NCBI GenBank assembly: GCA_034190085.1
Contig: JAXHTS010000007.1
Location: forward strand, 89,782-153,781
Length of the DNA: 64,000 bases
Direction of reading: 5' to 3'
Source of the DNA: Spirochaetota bacterium
GTDB lineage: Bacteria > Spirochaetota > UBA4802 > JAFGDQ01
Shown: piece after piece, positions 1-9,788 of the stretch
How the letters are laid out: every line of letters starts with the position of its first letter
Position numbering within the stretch: the first letter of the stretch is position 1
Made by a program: the position numbers and the translations under genes
Notes under the pieces: model-generated
What the model was told of the DNA's origin: nothing
Database searches by the model: none
The model's input: only the letters and a program-made list of their open reading frames with translations

Positions 1-1
1 C

Positions 2-691
2 CAGGAGGCATCAGTCGGGTTGAGGGGGCTTCACGAGGATGATGGAGTCTCCTTCTCTGTGCATCTTCCCTTTCTTGGAGGGGTCAACTTCACTACCAGC
101 ATTGACCCCATTCGAAGGGCATCCATTGAGGTTGTTAAACACATTGTTGATCAGTGCTCTCCCTTAGCCCCGGTTAATTATATACTCCACATTTCCGGAC
201 TGCTTGAGGAGTTAGCTGAGCTTGGGGTTCGCGGGGACGCCGTTTCCGCGGCATATCTTGATTATGCCGCAGAGAGCTTGGCTCAGATAACCGAGTTTAT
301 ACCAGCCGGGAAGCTATGCATCGAAAATCTCGAATATATATCCTTTAGTAAAATATACCCGCTGGTAAAAGAATTCAACGCGCGCGTCTGCATGGATGTG
401 GGGCATATTCTGCTTCGAAATGAAGAAATAGAGGATTTTATCCAAAATTACGGATGCCGCGTCAGCCATGTCCACATGCATGATGTGTCAAAGAGACGAT
501 ATGAGAGGCGTGTCACGGTTATTGATGATCATAAGGAACTCGGTTCCGGAATAATTGACCTTGATGCCATAATCCGCATGTTGAGGGAACTGGACTTCCG
601 TGGCCCCGTTGTCCTGGAAATATACGGCACTGATCCTGTAAATTCTATCAGCATTTTGAAAAATTCTATTAATAGATCGATGGAAGGATAG
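2..691 (+). CDS. TIM-barrel AP-endonuclease-2/xylose-isomerase-like protein, 5' end cut off (CbiR-like?)
   Basis: The frame is open to the left edge of the window, so the gene is probably truncated; a TTG at 20 is the first internal start-like codon but has no reason to be the real one. Visible motifs are SVHLPF near the N-terminus, ENLEY in the middle, DVGH and HVHMHD in the second half and a late EIYG strand, spaced as in the sugar-phosphate isomerase / AP endonuclease family 2 TIM barrels, where His, Glu and Asp residues bind metal. SVHLP followed by ENLE and DVGH also resembles the cobamide-remodelling hydrolase CbiR, but that assignment is only a suggestion. The next gene starts 90 bases downstream. 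Confidence 0.6.
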   Translation, partial: QEASVGLRGLHEDDGVSFSVHLPFLGGVNFTTSIDPIRRASIEVVKHIVDQCSPLAPVNYILHISGLLEELAELGVRGDAVSAAYLDYAAESLAQITEFIPAGKLCIENLEYISFSKIYPLVKEFNARVCMDVGHILLRNEEIEDFIQNYGCRVSHVHMHDVSKRRYERRVTVIDDHKELGSGIIDLDAIIRMLRELDFRGPVVLEIYGTDPVNSISILKNSINRSMEG

Positions 692-781
692 TCGCATAGA
701 CGAGAGCCAATGGATGCAACTAACGTTATGAGGCATCTAATCGCCATCGCCATTACAGCATTTATATAAAAGGAAATACAG

Positions 782-1906
782 ATGTCAAAGGGTATAAGAA
801 GTTCAACGAAATACGTCTTCAACATCGCTCTTCTCTATTCGCTGTTGATAATAATTTCATCACTCTCCTTCCACTATATCCTGAAGAAAAATTCAAGGCT
901 CTTGAGGGAGACAACATTAAGGAATAATGAGCATCTTTTATTGGAAAAGACGGGCTTAATAATCGATAGATTGGCCGATGACAACATCAAAAGCCTAAAG
1001 GCCCTTTCCAGCAAACTGAAGGGATATTGCTCCGGGGATGAGAATTTATTGTATATCCTCATCTTCTCTCAAAGCGAGGATGAAGCCTACTTTAAGATGA
1101 TCAAAAAGATCGCAAATAATCCAGCCTTTGATATTGGGATAAAGGGGAGACAGAGGGTGAAAGAGGACCGGGCGATCAATTATTTACAAAAGGGGATGTT
1201 CGGAGAAATCGCTGACGAGAAGATATATTCATCCAACGGACTATACTGGAGAAACGTCTACCATCCCTTTAAAATCAGGAATAAAACCCTGGTCATAGAG
1301 TTCATCGTCTCCACTTCAATGACCATGAACTCTATAAACGAATATTATACAACATTGAACAAGACAAATAGATACATAATTATCATATCCGCAATAATAA
1401 TCGTCATCGCCTTCATCATAACCTTTCTCTTTACTCATAATTTGTCTCTCTTTATAAAGGGGCTGTCGCAGCATATTAAGGATGCTGCGGATGGGAAGCT
1501 GGATGTGCAGCTTAATCCGACAATCGATGAGGACTTTAGCGAGATCGCCCTCTCATTTAATAACCTCATTGTCAAGCTCAAGGAATTGACAGAAAAGGAG
1601 AAGTCAACAGAGGATATTGAGCATAGTGATCCCCTGAGCGAAGCCTTTAGTTATGGGGTGGCCTTTATTAAGGAGAAGAGGATAGATGACGCTATAGCGA
1701 TCTTTAAGACGCTCACTATACTGAAACCTGAAGGTTTCGCATCCCTCTTCAATCTGGGAGTGGCCTATGCAAAGAATAGGGATTATAATAACGCCCTCCT
1801 CTCCTTCCGAAAGGCGATGGAGTTTAATCCGGATCATGAACTCACACTAAAATATATTGAAAAGGTAGGGTTATTACAGAGAAGAGATGAAGAATTCGCC
1901 AATTGA
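782..1906 (+). CDS. Membrane HAMP-domain protein with C-terminal TPR repeats
   Basis: The 374-residue protein has a first membrane segment at about residues 12-33, an extracytoplasmic region of about 160 residues, a second membrane segment at about 197-219, a HAMP-like linker at about 219-268 and two to three TPR-type helical pairs at about 286-365. This is the layout of a transmembrane sensor, but no kinase, cyclase or methyl-accepting domain follows the HAMP; the output is a protein-protein interaction module. A good Shine-Dalgarno (aaaaggaa) precedes the ATG. Its last 20 bases overlap uvrC, so the two are likely co-transcribed and translationally coupled. The ligand and partner are unknown. 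Confidence 0.75.
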   Translation: MSKGIRSSTKYVFNIALLYSLLIIISSLSFHYILKKNSRLLRETTLRNNEHLLLEKTGLIIDRLADDNIKSLKALSSKLKGYCSGDENLLYILIFSQSEDEAYFKMIKKIANNPAFDIGIKGRQRVKEDRAINYLQKGMFGEIADEKIYSSNGLYWRNVYHPFKIRNKTLVIEFIVSTSMTMNSINEYYTTLNKTNRYIIIISAIIIVIAFIITFLFTHNLSLFIKGLSQHIKDAADGKLDVQLNPTIDEDFSEIALSFNNLIVKLKELTEKEKSTEDIEHSDPLSEAFSYGVAFIKEKRIDDAIAIFKTLTILKPEGFASLFNLGVAYAKNRDYNNALLSFRKAMEFNPDHELTLKYIEKVGLLQRRDEEFAN

Positions 1907-3701
1907 TCTGCAGAATAAGATCGCTGCCCTGCCCAATGAGATCGGCGTTTATCTCATGAAGGACAAGCTGGACGGCATTATATACATAGGCAAGGCCTCA
2001 AGCCTAAAGAAACGAGTCTCTTCCTATTTCCGGAAATCCGATGATAATCCAAAGACCGCGGTTTTAGTGAAGAATATTCATGACATCGAATTTATAGTAA
2101 CGGACTCAGAGGTTGAGGCCCTGATCCTTGAGAGCACCCTGATAAAGAGCCACAAGCCCAAATATAATATCAGGCTCAAGGATGATAAGCGGTATCCCTA
2201 CATCGCTGTGACACTGAGCGAGGAGTATCCAAGGGTAATCTATACTCGTAGATTAATCGAAAATGGAGACAGGTACTTCGGCCCTTACACCGATTCCAAT
2301 GCCGCCAGAAAAATAGTATCAATGATGAACATCACATTCAAATTAAAGACCTGCAAAAAGGAACTCCCCATAAAGAAAGAAGAAAGGCCCTGCCTTAACC
2401 ACCAGATGAAGAGATGCTCCGGCGTGTGCCAGGGAATAATTTCCAGAAAGGAATATCTCGAGATCATCGATAATGCCATAAGGTTCCTGGATGGAGAGAT
2501 CGAGCCGGTTGTTAATAACCTGCAAAGAATGATGACTGATCATTCAAAAAGGATGGAGTATGAATCAGCGGCGGATATAAGGGATATGATCAATAATATT
2601 CATGCGGTAACCGAGAAACAGAAGGTATATGCGCCCATTGGCATGGATCAGGACTATGTCTGCATATCAACCCAAGGAGACGAGGCTGTAATGCTCCTAT
2701 TCGAATTCCGCAAGGGGGTGTTGGTTGGAAGAAAAATTTCTATCTTTGAAAACGTCCAATACCATGCGCCTGGAGATATAATAAAATCCTTCATTCTGGA
2801 GTATTACCAACGGAAGGAGCCACCCTCAAGGATCACCGCTTCTCATCAGTCAGAGGATAGGGCCACATTAGAGGAGTGTCTGACGAGGATAGCCTGTCAG
2901 AATGTGCGGATTTTTACCCCAACATCGAACAACGACAGGGCTATAATAAACATGATGAAGAAAAACCTTGACATTATTGTCGCTGAGAGGGAATCCCATA
3001 GAGAGCGGTCGGATAAGAACAGGGGTCTTACCGAGATGAAGGAGATGCTGAGCCTAGAGTCACTGCCGAGGGTGTTAGAATGCTTTGACATATCCAATAT
3101 TCAGGGAAAATTCGCTGTTGGCTCAATGTCCCGATTCATTGACGGTGTTCCGGACAAGAGCGGTTATCGGAGGTACAGGATCAGGGCCTATGATTCATCC
3201 AATGATCCTGGCATGATACATGAGGTGGTGGGGAGAAGATTGCAGATGCTCATCAACGAAACCCTTGACCTGCCTGATCTTATCATAATCGATGGAGGCA
3301 AAACACAACTAGCCAGGGCCTATGAAGCAGCCAATTCCCTTGAGGTCGATATAAGGATCATCTCCATTGCCAAGCGCTTTGAGGAGATTTACACTGATAT
3401 ATCAGAGGAGCCTATTAGATTACAGAAAGGCTCTCCTGCATTGAGGATAATTCAAAACATCAGGGACGAGGCTCACCGGTTTGCTATTGAGTATCATAGG
3501 ACGCTGAGGAGCAAGGGCATGAGAGAATCAGCCTTTGATGAGATACCGATGATCGGAGAGAAGAAGAAGAATCTTCTCCTCCAAAATCTGAAGAGCCTGG
3601 AGAATGTGAAGAACTCCTCATTAGAGGAGCTTATTAACGTGCCCGGCATTGGCGTTAAAACAGCTAAAATAGTCTACAATTATTTCCATGATACTGAATA
3701 A
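1887..3701 (+). CDS. uvrC: Excinuclease ABC subunit C
   Basis: UvrC makes both incisions around bulky DNA lesions in nucleotide excision repair after UvrA/UvrB have marked the site. At 604 residues this is full length. The N-terminal GIY-YIG nuclease is visible (GVYLMKDK, then IIYIGKA with the conserved Arg region), followed by a Cys-rich stretch (CLNHQMKRCSGVCQG), a UVR motif at about 200-240, the RNase H-like 5'-nuclease half with ECFDISN and IIDGGKTQL, and tandem helix-hairpin-helix motifs at the C-terminus (VPGIGVKTAK). It starts inside the preceding membrane-sensor gene and ends 88 bases from the convergent marC. Confidence 0.97.
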   Translation: MKNSPIDLQNKIAALPNEIGVYLMKDKLDGIIYIGKASSLKKRVSSYFRKSDDNPKTAVLVKNIHDIEFIVTDSEVEALILESTLIKSHKPKYNIRLKDDKRYPYIAVTLSEEYPRVIYTRRLIENGDRYFGPYTDSNAARKIVSMMNITFKLKTCKKELPIKKEERPCLNHQMKRCSGVCQGIISRKEYLEIIDNAIRFLDGEIEPVVNNLQRMMTDHSKRMEYESAADIRDMINNIHAVTEKQKVYAPIGMDQDYVCISTQGDEAVMLLFEFRKGVLVGRKISIFENVQYHAPGDIIKSFILEYYQRKEPPSRITASHQSEDRATLEECLTRIACQNVRIFTPTSNNDRAIINMMKKNLDIIVAERESHRERSDKNRGLTEMKEMLSLESLPRVLECFDISNIQGKFAVGSMSRFIDGVPDKSGYRRYRIRAYDSSNDPGMIHEVVGRRLQMLINETLDLPDLIIIDGGKTQLARAYEAANSLEVDIRIISIAKRFEEIYTDISEEPIRLQKGSPALRIIQNIRDEAHRFAIEYHRTLRSKGMRESAFDEIPMIGEKKKNLLLQNLKSLENVKNSSLEELINVPGIGVKTAKIVYNYFHDTE

Positions 3702-3789
3702 TAGACCCTCCTAACCACGAGCCTTTGGATCTTCTCCATCCTTGATGTTGATTTGCGCATCTTTACCCGAGCCGATATAAGAGCGAGGA

Positions 3790-4431
3790 TTATCTCAAAT
3801 TCGAGAGGCTTATAATCCCAATCTGGTTCAATCCATTTATGATAAACTGAACAGCCATTGCGGATAGTATAAGACCCATAATTCGCTGGATGACCGATAG
3901 TCCAGTCTCTCCAAGCAGGCGCTCAATAAATACTGAGAAGAACATAACAATCCCAGCGATAATGAACATTATCACTGAAATAGTAACGATGGTGATTATT
4001 TTCCCTGTATCTCCGTCTGCCTGGGAGCTGAACATCAAGAGGGCGGCGATGTTCCCTGGTCCGCAGAGCATGGGGATTGCCAGGGGGAAGACCGATGTAT
4101 CCCCTCCCCCCGGGGATTCAATATCCTCCTTTGAGACCTTTGTCCTCGTAGGCCTGGCAAAGAGCATATCCATTGAAATGAGGAATAACAATATTCCGCC
4201 GGCAAAGAGAAAGGAAGCCGGTGTAATCCCGAGAAAATTGAGAAAAACCTTCCCGAATAGAACAAAAAATACAGACACTGAGGCCGCGACGCCTGTTGCC
4301 CTAAGAATGATCAACCTCTGTCGTCTGGATTCATAACCGGAGAGGTATATGATAAAAGCCGGTATTAGGCCAAGGGGATCCACTACAAAGAAGAGTGTAA
4401 AAAAAACCGTTGGGATAAAATTTGCATCCAT
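3790..4431 (-). CDS. MarC-family integral membrane protein
   Basis: This 213-residue protein is almost entirely hydrophobic with six predicted membrane segments, the usual size and topology of the MarC/UPF0056 family. The N-terminal VVDPLGLIPAFI stretch is the family's hallmark proline/glycine helix, and PLAIPMLCGPGNIAALL is the second. The family was named for multiple antibiotic resistance, but a direct role in resistance was not upheld and the substrate is unknown. The gene stands 36 bases downstream of serA on the same strand and could be read through from it. Confidence 0.9.
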   Translation of the reverse strand: MDANFIPTVFFTLFFVVDPLGLIPAFIIYLSGYESRRQRLIILRATGVAASVSVFFVLFGKVFLNFLGITPASFLFAGGILLFLISMDMLFARPTRTKVSKEDIESPGGGDTSVFPLAIPMLCGPGNIAALLMFSSQADGDTGKIITIVTISVIMFIIAGIVMFFSVFIERLLGETGLSVIQRIMGLILSAMAVQFIINGLNQIGIISLSNLR

Positions 4432-4467
4432 AACTAATCCCCTCGTATGAATCTCTAATTATATGGC

Positions 4468-6063
4468 TCAACCTATGCAGAGATTGATGTACTTCAAATC
4501 AATGATCTCAGGGAGGCCCTTCATCTTATCCAAAAGCTCAGGGTTCAATTCATCATCCACCCCAACAATCACAAGCGCTCTGCCTCCCTTCTTAGCCCTG
4601 GATAGGTGCAGGTTCGCTATGTTTATTCCGTTGTCTCCCAGAAATGTTCCAATGGAGCCAATTACATTGGGAACATCATTATTGTGTAAAACCAGCATGC
4701 GGCCCGATGGAACAAAATCAACCAGATAATCATCAAACCTGACAAAGCGTACATTTCGGGCCAGTATCGTTCCCCATAACTCATTTACACCCTCCTGCCC
4801 AACCACCTTAACCCTGATGAGATGAGAATAATCCCTTGATGTTGTATCCTCCCCTATCTGTATCTTAATTCCCCTCTCCTTTGCTATTACTGAGGCATTC
4901 ACAAAGTTGATATTGAAATCAATATATGGGGACATCATGCCCTTAATATAGGCTGATGTAAGCGGGGCAATGTTTGAATTCTGAAAATCCCCGGAATAAT
5001 AGATATTTACCTCCTCCACCTTCCCATTCATCACGGATCCCTGAAATGATCCCATCCTTTCAATCAGCTCAATATAGGGCTTCAGGAAATTGTATTCGTT
5101 AATATCCAGGGAAGGGAAATTAACGCTGTTTCTGGCAATGCCAGTGAGCAAGAATTCAGCCACATTTTCCGCAGCCTCAATGGCCACTGAAACCTGAGCC
5201 TCGTCAGTCGACGCCCCCAGGTGAGGTGTAAGAATGACATTGTCCAACTCATGAAATGGTTTCAGCGTCTTTGGCGGCTCCTCTGTAAAGACATCCAACG
5301 CCGCGCCTGCGATCCTCCTCTCCTTAAGGGCTTCATACAAATCATTCTCATTGTATATTCCGCCCCTTGCGCAATTTATCAGTCTAACAGTGGGCTTCAT
5401 CATCTCAATCTCCCTCCTGGTAACCATATCCCTTGTCTGATCAGTTAAGGGTGTATGGACGGTAATGAAATCAGCCTCCTTCCAGATCTCATCCGGTTCT
5501 TTAGCCTCAATATCATAATCGGATAACTTATCGCTAGACATATAGGGATCATATCCAACGACCCTCATCGATAATCCCTTGCATCTCTTTGCCACCTCCA
5601 AGCCTATTCTCCCCAACCCGATTACACCCACAGTCTTGCCGCGAAGCTCAGTCCCCCTAAAGAGCTTCTTTTCCCATGCCCCCCTCTTCATTGAAGAATC
5701 AGCCAGGGGAACCCTTCTGGCTATTGAAAACATCAATGCAATCGCATGCTCCGCTGTTGATATGGTGTTCCCCCCGGGAGTATTCATTACAACTATACCC
5801 TTCTCAGTCGCCCTCTCAATATCGACATTGTCCAAGCCAACCCCTGCCCTAGCAATTACCTGTAATCTATCAGCAGATCTTATTACATCATCTGTAACCA
5901 TGGTTGCGGACCGAATTATTAATCCATAGGCATCAGCTATTTCTACAAGCAACCCCTCTGGTGACAGTCCAGGTTTATTTATAACTTCAAAATCACTATG
6001 CTTTTGCAAAAGTTCAATTCCCTCTTGTGCCAACTTGTCGCTTATTAAAATTTTCTTCTTCAT
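4468..6063 (-). CDS. serA: D-3-phosphoglycerate dehydrogenase
   Basis: SerA oxidises 3-phosphoglycerate to 3-phosphohydroxypyruvate with NAD, the first step of serine synthesis. The 531-residue length is that of the long form. The Rossmann motif is GVIGLGRIGLEV; the catalytic Arg, Glu and His lie in NCARGGIYNE, DVFTEEPP and TPHLGAS. After about residue 315 come the ASB domain and a C-terminal ACT domain (VLHNNDVPNVIGSIGTFLG), which in this family sense serine as feedback inhibitor. It has its own upstream gap of about 150 bases, and marC follows it. Confidence 0.97.
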   Translation of the reverse strand: MKKKILISDKLAQEGIELLQKHSDFEVINKPGLSPEGLLVEIADAYGLIIRSATMVTDDVIRSADRLQVIARAGVGLDNVDIERATEKGIVVMNTPGGNTISTAEHAIALMFSIARRVPLADSSMKRGAWEKKLFRGTELRGKTVGVIGLGRIGLEVAKRCKGLSMRVVGYDPYMSSDKLSDYDIEAKEPDEIWKEADFITVHTPLTDQTRDMVTRREIEMMKPTVRLINCARGGIYNENDLYEALKERRIAGAALDVFTEEPPKTLKPFHELDNVILTPHLGASTDEAQVSVAIEAAENVAEFLLTGIARNSVNFPSLDINEYNFLKPYIELIERMGSFQGSVMNGKVEEVNIYYSGDFQNSNIAPLTSAYIKGMMSPYIDFNINFVNASVIAKERGIKIQIGEDTTSRDYSHLIRVKVVGQEGVNELWGTILARNVRFVRFDDYLVDFVPSGRMLVLHNNDVPNVIGSIGTFLGDNGINIANLHLSRAKKGGRALVIVGVDDELNPELLDKMKGLPEIIDLKYINLCIG

Positions 6064-6215
6064 CGATATACTTCTCCTTATTTGCTGCTAATATTCATCA
6101 TTATCTCAGTTTCTACATTTTAAATAGATTGAAAAAACAAAAATATTCACTATTGAATTCATTACCCCACCCTTATAGCATTCTTCCGGGTGAACCCCTT
6201 AAAGGATTATCTCAT

Positions 6216-8360
6216 CTACATTATCTTCAATACAATAACCACAACATCCGATTTCAAAGGAGAGAACCTCATAAAAGAGGCGAACCTCTCTTTTATTATT
6301 TCAACAATCTCTGTAGGTGTGCTTCTTCTGTTCTCCTTAATTATACCCCGAAGCTGAGCTAATTCAAACCTCTCGCCCCTTTGGTTTAGGGATTCAACCA
6401 GCGCCCTTGAATATAGAACACCTATATCTCCTCTAATCAGGCTTATCCTTCCCATACCAAAGGTCGTTCCCTTCTCATAACCTAAGGGAATGCCTTCAGT
6501 ATCGCAGGAATTAAAGTCACCCCTCTCAATCCCAAAGATCTCAAGGGGAGAAAAGCCTGCATTGGTATACATGAGTCTCCTTGATTCTACATCATAATAA
6601 TAGTAATACGCTGTAACGAATTTCCCCTTCCCTCCTGAATATTCATATAAAACATTGTTCAGACTGCGCATTACAGTGAATGTTGAATGGGCTTCTGCCA
6701 TACATGAGTGAAAGGCTGATCTCAGAATAACCGAGTAGATTGCGCTGCCCACCCCAACGCCAGAGATGCCGGTGGCAATCACACCCAAACCATTATTGCT
6801 TGGCTCGATGAAATCAAAATAATCCATACCCTCCCTGTGGCTAGGGATATAGAAGGCGCCAATCTTTATCCCCCTTAGGCTGGGAAGGGATACTGGCACA
6901 GCCCTGGATAGGATATCAGAGGATAGACCTACAGCCCTGCTGATGATTTGTTCCCGCTTTGATTCCTCATATAAATATGCATTTGAGATGATAATGTTGC
7001 TCTCCCTCTGGAAGTATTGAAGTCTCTCTAATTCATTGGTCTTAAAGGATGAAAGATTATTCTTTGCCCCTAGACAAAATAGTCCTAATACCCTCCCATC
7101 ATGATAAATTGGTAGGATTACTTTAATACTATTATTGATAAAGAAATCTACAACATATTCACGAATCTCACCAAAGCTTTTATCATCAATATATACCCTA
7201 TCAATATCAATTATCCTATGATTCTGCATGAACCACTCAATAATAACTGAGTATCTGTCTATGGAATCGATGTCAGTATCATCACCCTTCAGGTAATATA
7301 ATTCATATTTTTTTTCTTCATCATTTAACATAACAAAGTAGGCAGTATTCAGAAAGAGCGCGTCATTGAGGGTATCTGTTATCTGCTGAATTACGCTCCT
7401 GAAATCCTTTATACCTTCAACCCTTTGTAAAAAATTATTCAATACATTCTCAAATTCATATTGTTTTCTCTTAAATAATCTATCAATTATCGGCTGGATA
7501 TATATATAAAAAAGGACAAAGAGTATTGCTATGATGCCTGCATAGATTAGGGTGGGAATATTTGTAAAATATCCCCATTTCATACTATAGACTCTAACAA
7601 TGCCATATACCGGGGCAATTATTATGGCTGAGAGCGTAAGGTGCATAGCGGTTTTATGTAAAACCGTTGTAATATCCATTAAATTTGATGTTACTACTGA
7701 ATAGAAGAATGATCCAACACCCAGGAATGCGGCAATAGAAGCCCCAAAAACATATAGCTCGCTGTAATTAAAAAATTTTGGCATAATAATTGAACATATC
7801 GCAGCCAGGATAATCGCTGTGGAGGTGATAATAAAGACGTATTGGATCTGCAGCCTGTATACCTCCACATCAGTCTTAAAGTACTTTCTAATAAAATTCG
7901 CTGTTCCCAATAAGAGATATATAAAAGCAACAACCATATATGCTGTATAACCAGGCCTATAATCCCTTACTATGGAGCCATTCTCAAAATATGCCCTTGT
8001 GATAGTTAAATCTGTAAAAGCCGTGACAAAAGAGATAGCAAATGCTGGGAGGAGAATAAGCAGGGTATAGAGGATAGGGATTTTTTTCACACCCTTAGGG
8101 AAAACCAAAGACATTGTTAGAATAGATGAGAATAGGAGAGTCGTTGACATTTGAGAAAATCTATTTATCTGGGTGAGATATTGAGAGGAAGGATAGACAT
8201 AGGCAAGGAACATGGTAATAAGGATCCCAAAGGCTGACATCGAAACAAAAGCATAATACCTATGCACCTGATCGCGCCAATCCTTAATTAGCACAAAAAT
8301 TGTCAATAATATTAGCAAGATTGATGCTAATAATGATGTCGCTATATTCAATATTTGCAC
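6216..8360 (-). CDS. Multi-pass membrane protein with GAF-like and degenerate SpoIIE/PP2C phosphatase domains
   Basis: Residues 1-300 contain about eight to ten hydrophobic helices resembling the 7TM sensor region of some histidine kinases. Residues about 310-480 look like a GAF domain, and 500-714 align with the SpoIIE/RsbU family of PP2C-type Ser/Thr phosphatases, which act on anti-sigma-factor antagonists. The fold signatures are present (GMDYFDF, ISGVGVGSA, NAGFSPL, EGIPLG), but the metal-binding positions are not: the usual D-V-S-G-H-G reads T-G-I-S-G-V-G, the Y-T-D-G motif reads YSRA, and the C-terminal D-D pair reads SD. The protein therefore probably senses a membrane or cytoplasmic signal without acting as a normal phosphatase. 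Confidence 0.8.
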   Translation of the reverse strand: MQILNIATSLLASILLILLTIFVLIKDWRDQVHRYYAFVSMSAFGILITMFLAYVYPSSQYLTQINRFSQMSTTLLFSSILTMSLVFPKGVKKIPILYTLLILLPAFAISFVTAFTDLTITRAYFENGSIVRDYRPGYTAYMVVAFIYLLLGTANFIRKYFKTDVEVYRLQIQYVFIITSTAIILAAICSIIMPKFFNYSELYVFGASIAAFLGVGSFFYSVVTSNLMDITTVLHKTAMHLTLSAIIIAPVYGIVRVYSMKWGYFTNIPTLIYAGIIAILFVLFYIYIQPIIDRLFKRKQYEFENVLNNFLQRVEGIKDFRSVIQQITDTLNDALFLNTAYFVMLNDEEKKYELYYLKGDDTDIDSIDRYSVIIEWFMQNHRIIDIDRVYIDDKSFGEIREYVVDFFINNSIKVILPIYHDGRVLGLFCLGAKNNLSSFKTNELERLQYFQRESNIIISNAYLYEESKREQIISRAVGLSSDILSRAVPVSLPSLRGIKIGAFYIPSHREGMDYFDFIEPSNNGLGVIATGISGVGVGSAIYSVILRSAFHSCMAEAHSTFTVMRSLNNVLYEYSGGKGKFVTAYYYYYDVESRRLMYTNAGFSPLEIFGIERGDFNSCDTEGIPLGYEKGTTFGMGRISLIRGDIGVLYSRALVESLNQRGERFELAQLRGIIKENRRSTPTEIVEIIKERFASFMRFSPLKSDVVVIVLKIM

Positions 8361-8518
8361 CTATCGCTCCTCAATGCTATCCTGCAAAATTTGATCTCCC
8401 AGTAAAATTATTCAATAACAAAATCAAATAACATATATCCTTATCACCCTCCAATAACTGAGATAAGGGCATTACCCTCAATATGATCTTTTGCATATTG
8501 ATATATTCCAACTTATTC

Positions 8519-9169
8519 TTAAAGATCGAATACATGTAAATCCTTGTATTTCAACCTCATGAGAGCATTCGTGCTTATCTTCCATAAACGATATTCAACA
8601 TCCTCAAGCCATTTAACATAAATATTAGCAATCTTCAACTTCGTCTGCACATCCTCAACATCACCCACCCTGCTTACCTTTAAAGCATCATTATCGCCAT
8701 CAGGCATCTTCTCAAAATCATAGTCCTTAAACTCCATTTTAAGATTATCTATATTCTCGGATAATGGGTTGTCATTGATAATGTTTCTAATCTGCCTCAA
8801 ACCGCTCTTCTCTTTTATCCTGATCCCAGCAAAAATGATCAATCCCAACTTATCATTATCACTAAATTTCATTTTACATTTTAATTGTTCTCGAATCATT
8901 TCCCCGCCATAATACTCTATATTACTCAGTGATTTCAAGAATATGGAGAAAGTCAATACCTTATCAACTTTACCTGTTTTTTTATTAAAGTAATAAGGAG
9001 CCTTCAACTTATCAGTGACAGTCCTTATTCTCTTATAAACATGCATTAGCTCCTTCTCATAAATACTACTCACCTTATTGGTATTCTGCGATTCACCTGA
9101 GATAGACTCTATTAAGACGAAGGGAAAAATAATAATAGGACATACTGTTTTGATGAGATTGTTTTTCAT
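8519..9169 (-). CDS. Secreted protein of unknown function
   Basis: The 216-residue product begins with a clear signal peptide (Lys-rich start, then a hydrophobic stretch ending near SISGES). The remainder is charged and predicted mostly helical, ending in LKYKDLHVFDL. I recognise no family. It is transcribed away from htpG across a 619-base intergenic region and lies upstream of the SpoIIE-like membrane gene on the same strand, separated by about 160 bases. A periplasmic location is inferred only from the signal peptide. Confidence 0.6.
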   Translation of the reverse strand: MKNNLIKTVCPIIIFPFVLIESISGESQNTNKVSSIYEKELMHVYKRIRTVTDKLKAPYYFNKKTGKVDKVLTFSIFLKSLSNIEYYGGEMIREQLKCKMKFSDNDKLGLIIFAGIRIKEKSGLRQIRNIINDNPLSENIDNLKMEFKDYDFEKMPDGDNDALKVSRVGDVEDVQTKLKIANIYVKWLEDVEYRLWKISTNALMRLKYKDLHVFDL

Positions 9170-9493
9170 GGTAACCCTCTTTAAATAATTATTTACTTAT
9201 ATACTGATTATGAGTAATTATTGATATCACTATCGCAACAAGGAGGAGTATTCTCAACTAAATATATACAATTAGATTCCCTGCCCATAGGGGATAATTT
9301 AAAATATTATATAAGAAAACCAATTTTAACAATATTATCGGGATATAAATCAACAATTATTATTTAAAAATAACTCATACATTGATGAATAAATACCATC
9401 CAAATATTTATAAAAAATTATTCTTGGAAGGCAAATATCTTGACATACAGGATTTATCATGATAGATGAAAAACCACTATTACTAAAGTGGAA

Positions 9494-9514
9494 GCCTTAT
9501 AATTTTTATAAGGC
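9494..9514. promoter_or_regulatory. Perfect 9-bp inverted repeat with 3-base loop
   Basis: GCCTTATAA and TTATAAGGC flank TTT. No run of T follows on either strand, and it lies between divergent promoters, so an operator is more likely than a terminator. It sits about 275 bases upstream of htpG. Confidence 0.4.
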
Positions 9515-9676
9515 GTGCCTGCAATAGGTTATAACCTCAAAGATTAAGACTGATTTCAGATAATTTAAGTCATTTAACAGTAAATAAGATTACATTGAAA
9601 GCAGTTTTTGCTTGTAGGATCAGATATTCATTTTGATAGATATTTATCATTTATTACTGTTATCTTTGCAAAGATT

Positions 9677-9696
9677 AAAGAGATATGTATCTCTTT
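9677..9696. promoter_or_regulatory. Perfect 9-bp inverted repeat upstream of htpG
   Basis: AAAGAGATA and TATCTCTTT are separated by two bases, followed by more T. On RNA this is a terminator- or thermometer-like hairpin about 90 bases before the htpG start; on DNA it could be an 18-bp operator. Its position in the probable htpG leader suggests control of that gene. Confidence 0.4.
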
Positions 9697-9788
9697 TTTA
9701 TAAGATACAGTTTTACGGTTTCAGATAACCTTAATAATATTTAATATCTTTACACATATCAATACTATTAAAAGGAAAGGATTAGAAA

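Larger units (their letters stand above)
9170..9788. other. Intergenic region between divergent genes, with two perfect inverted repeats
   Basis: No credible ORF is present in this 619-base, very AT-rich stretch between the secreted unknown protein and htpG. Two perfect inverted repeats stand out and are listed separately. I looked for the CIRCE heat-shock operator (TTAGCACTC-N9-GAGTGCTAA) ahead of htpG and did not find it. Confidence 0.6.

Noticed and set aside
3890..4336. Plus-strand 148-residue frame
   Set aside because: Antisense to marC, and the encoded protein has no recognisable feature.
9170..9788. CIRCE operator upstream of htpG
   Set aside because: No TTAGCACTC/GAGTGCTAA pair was found.
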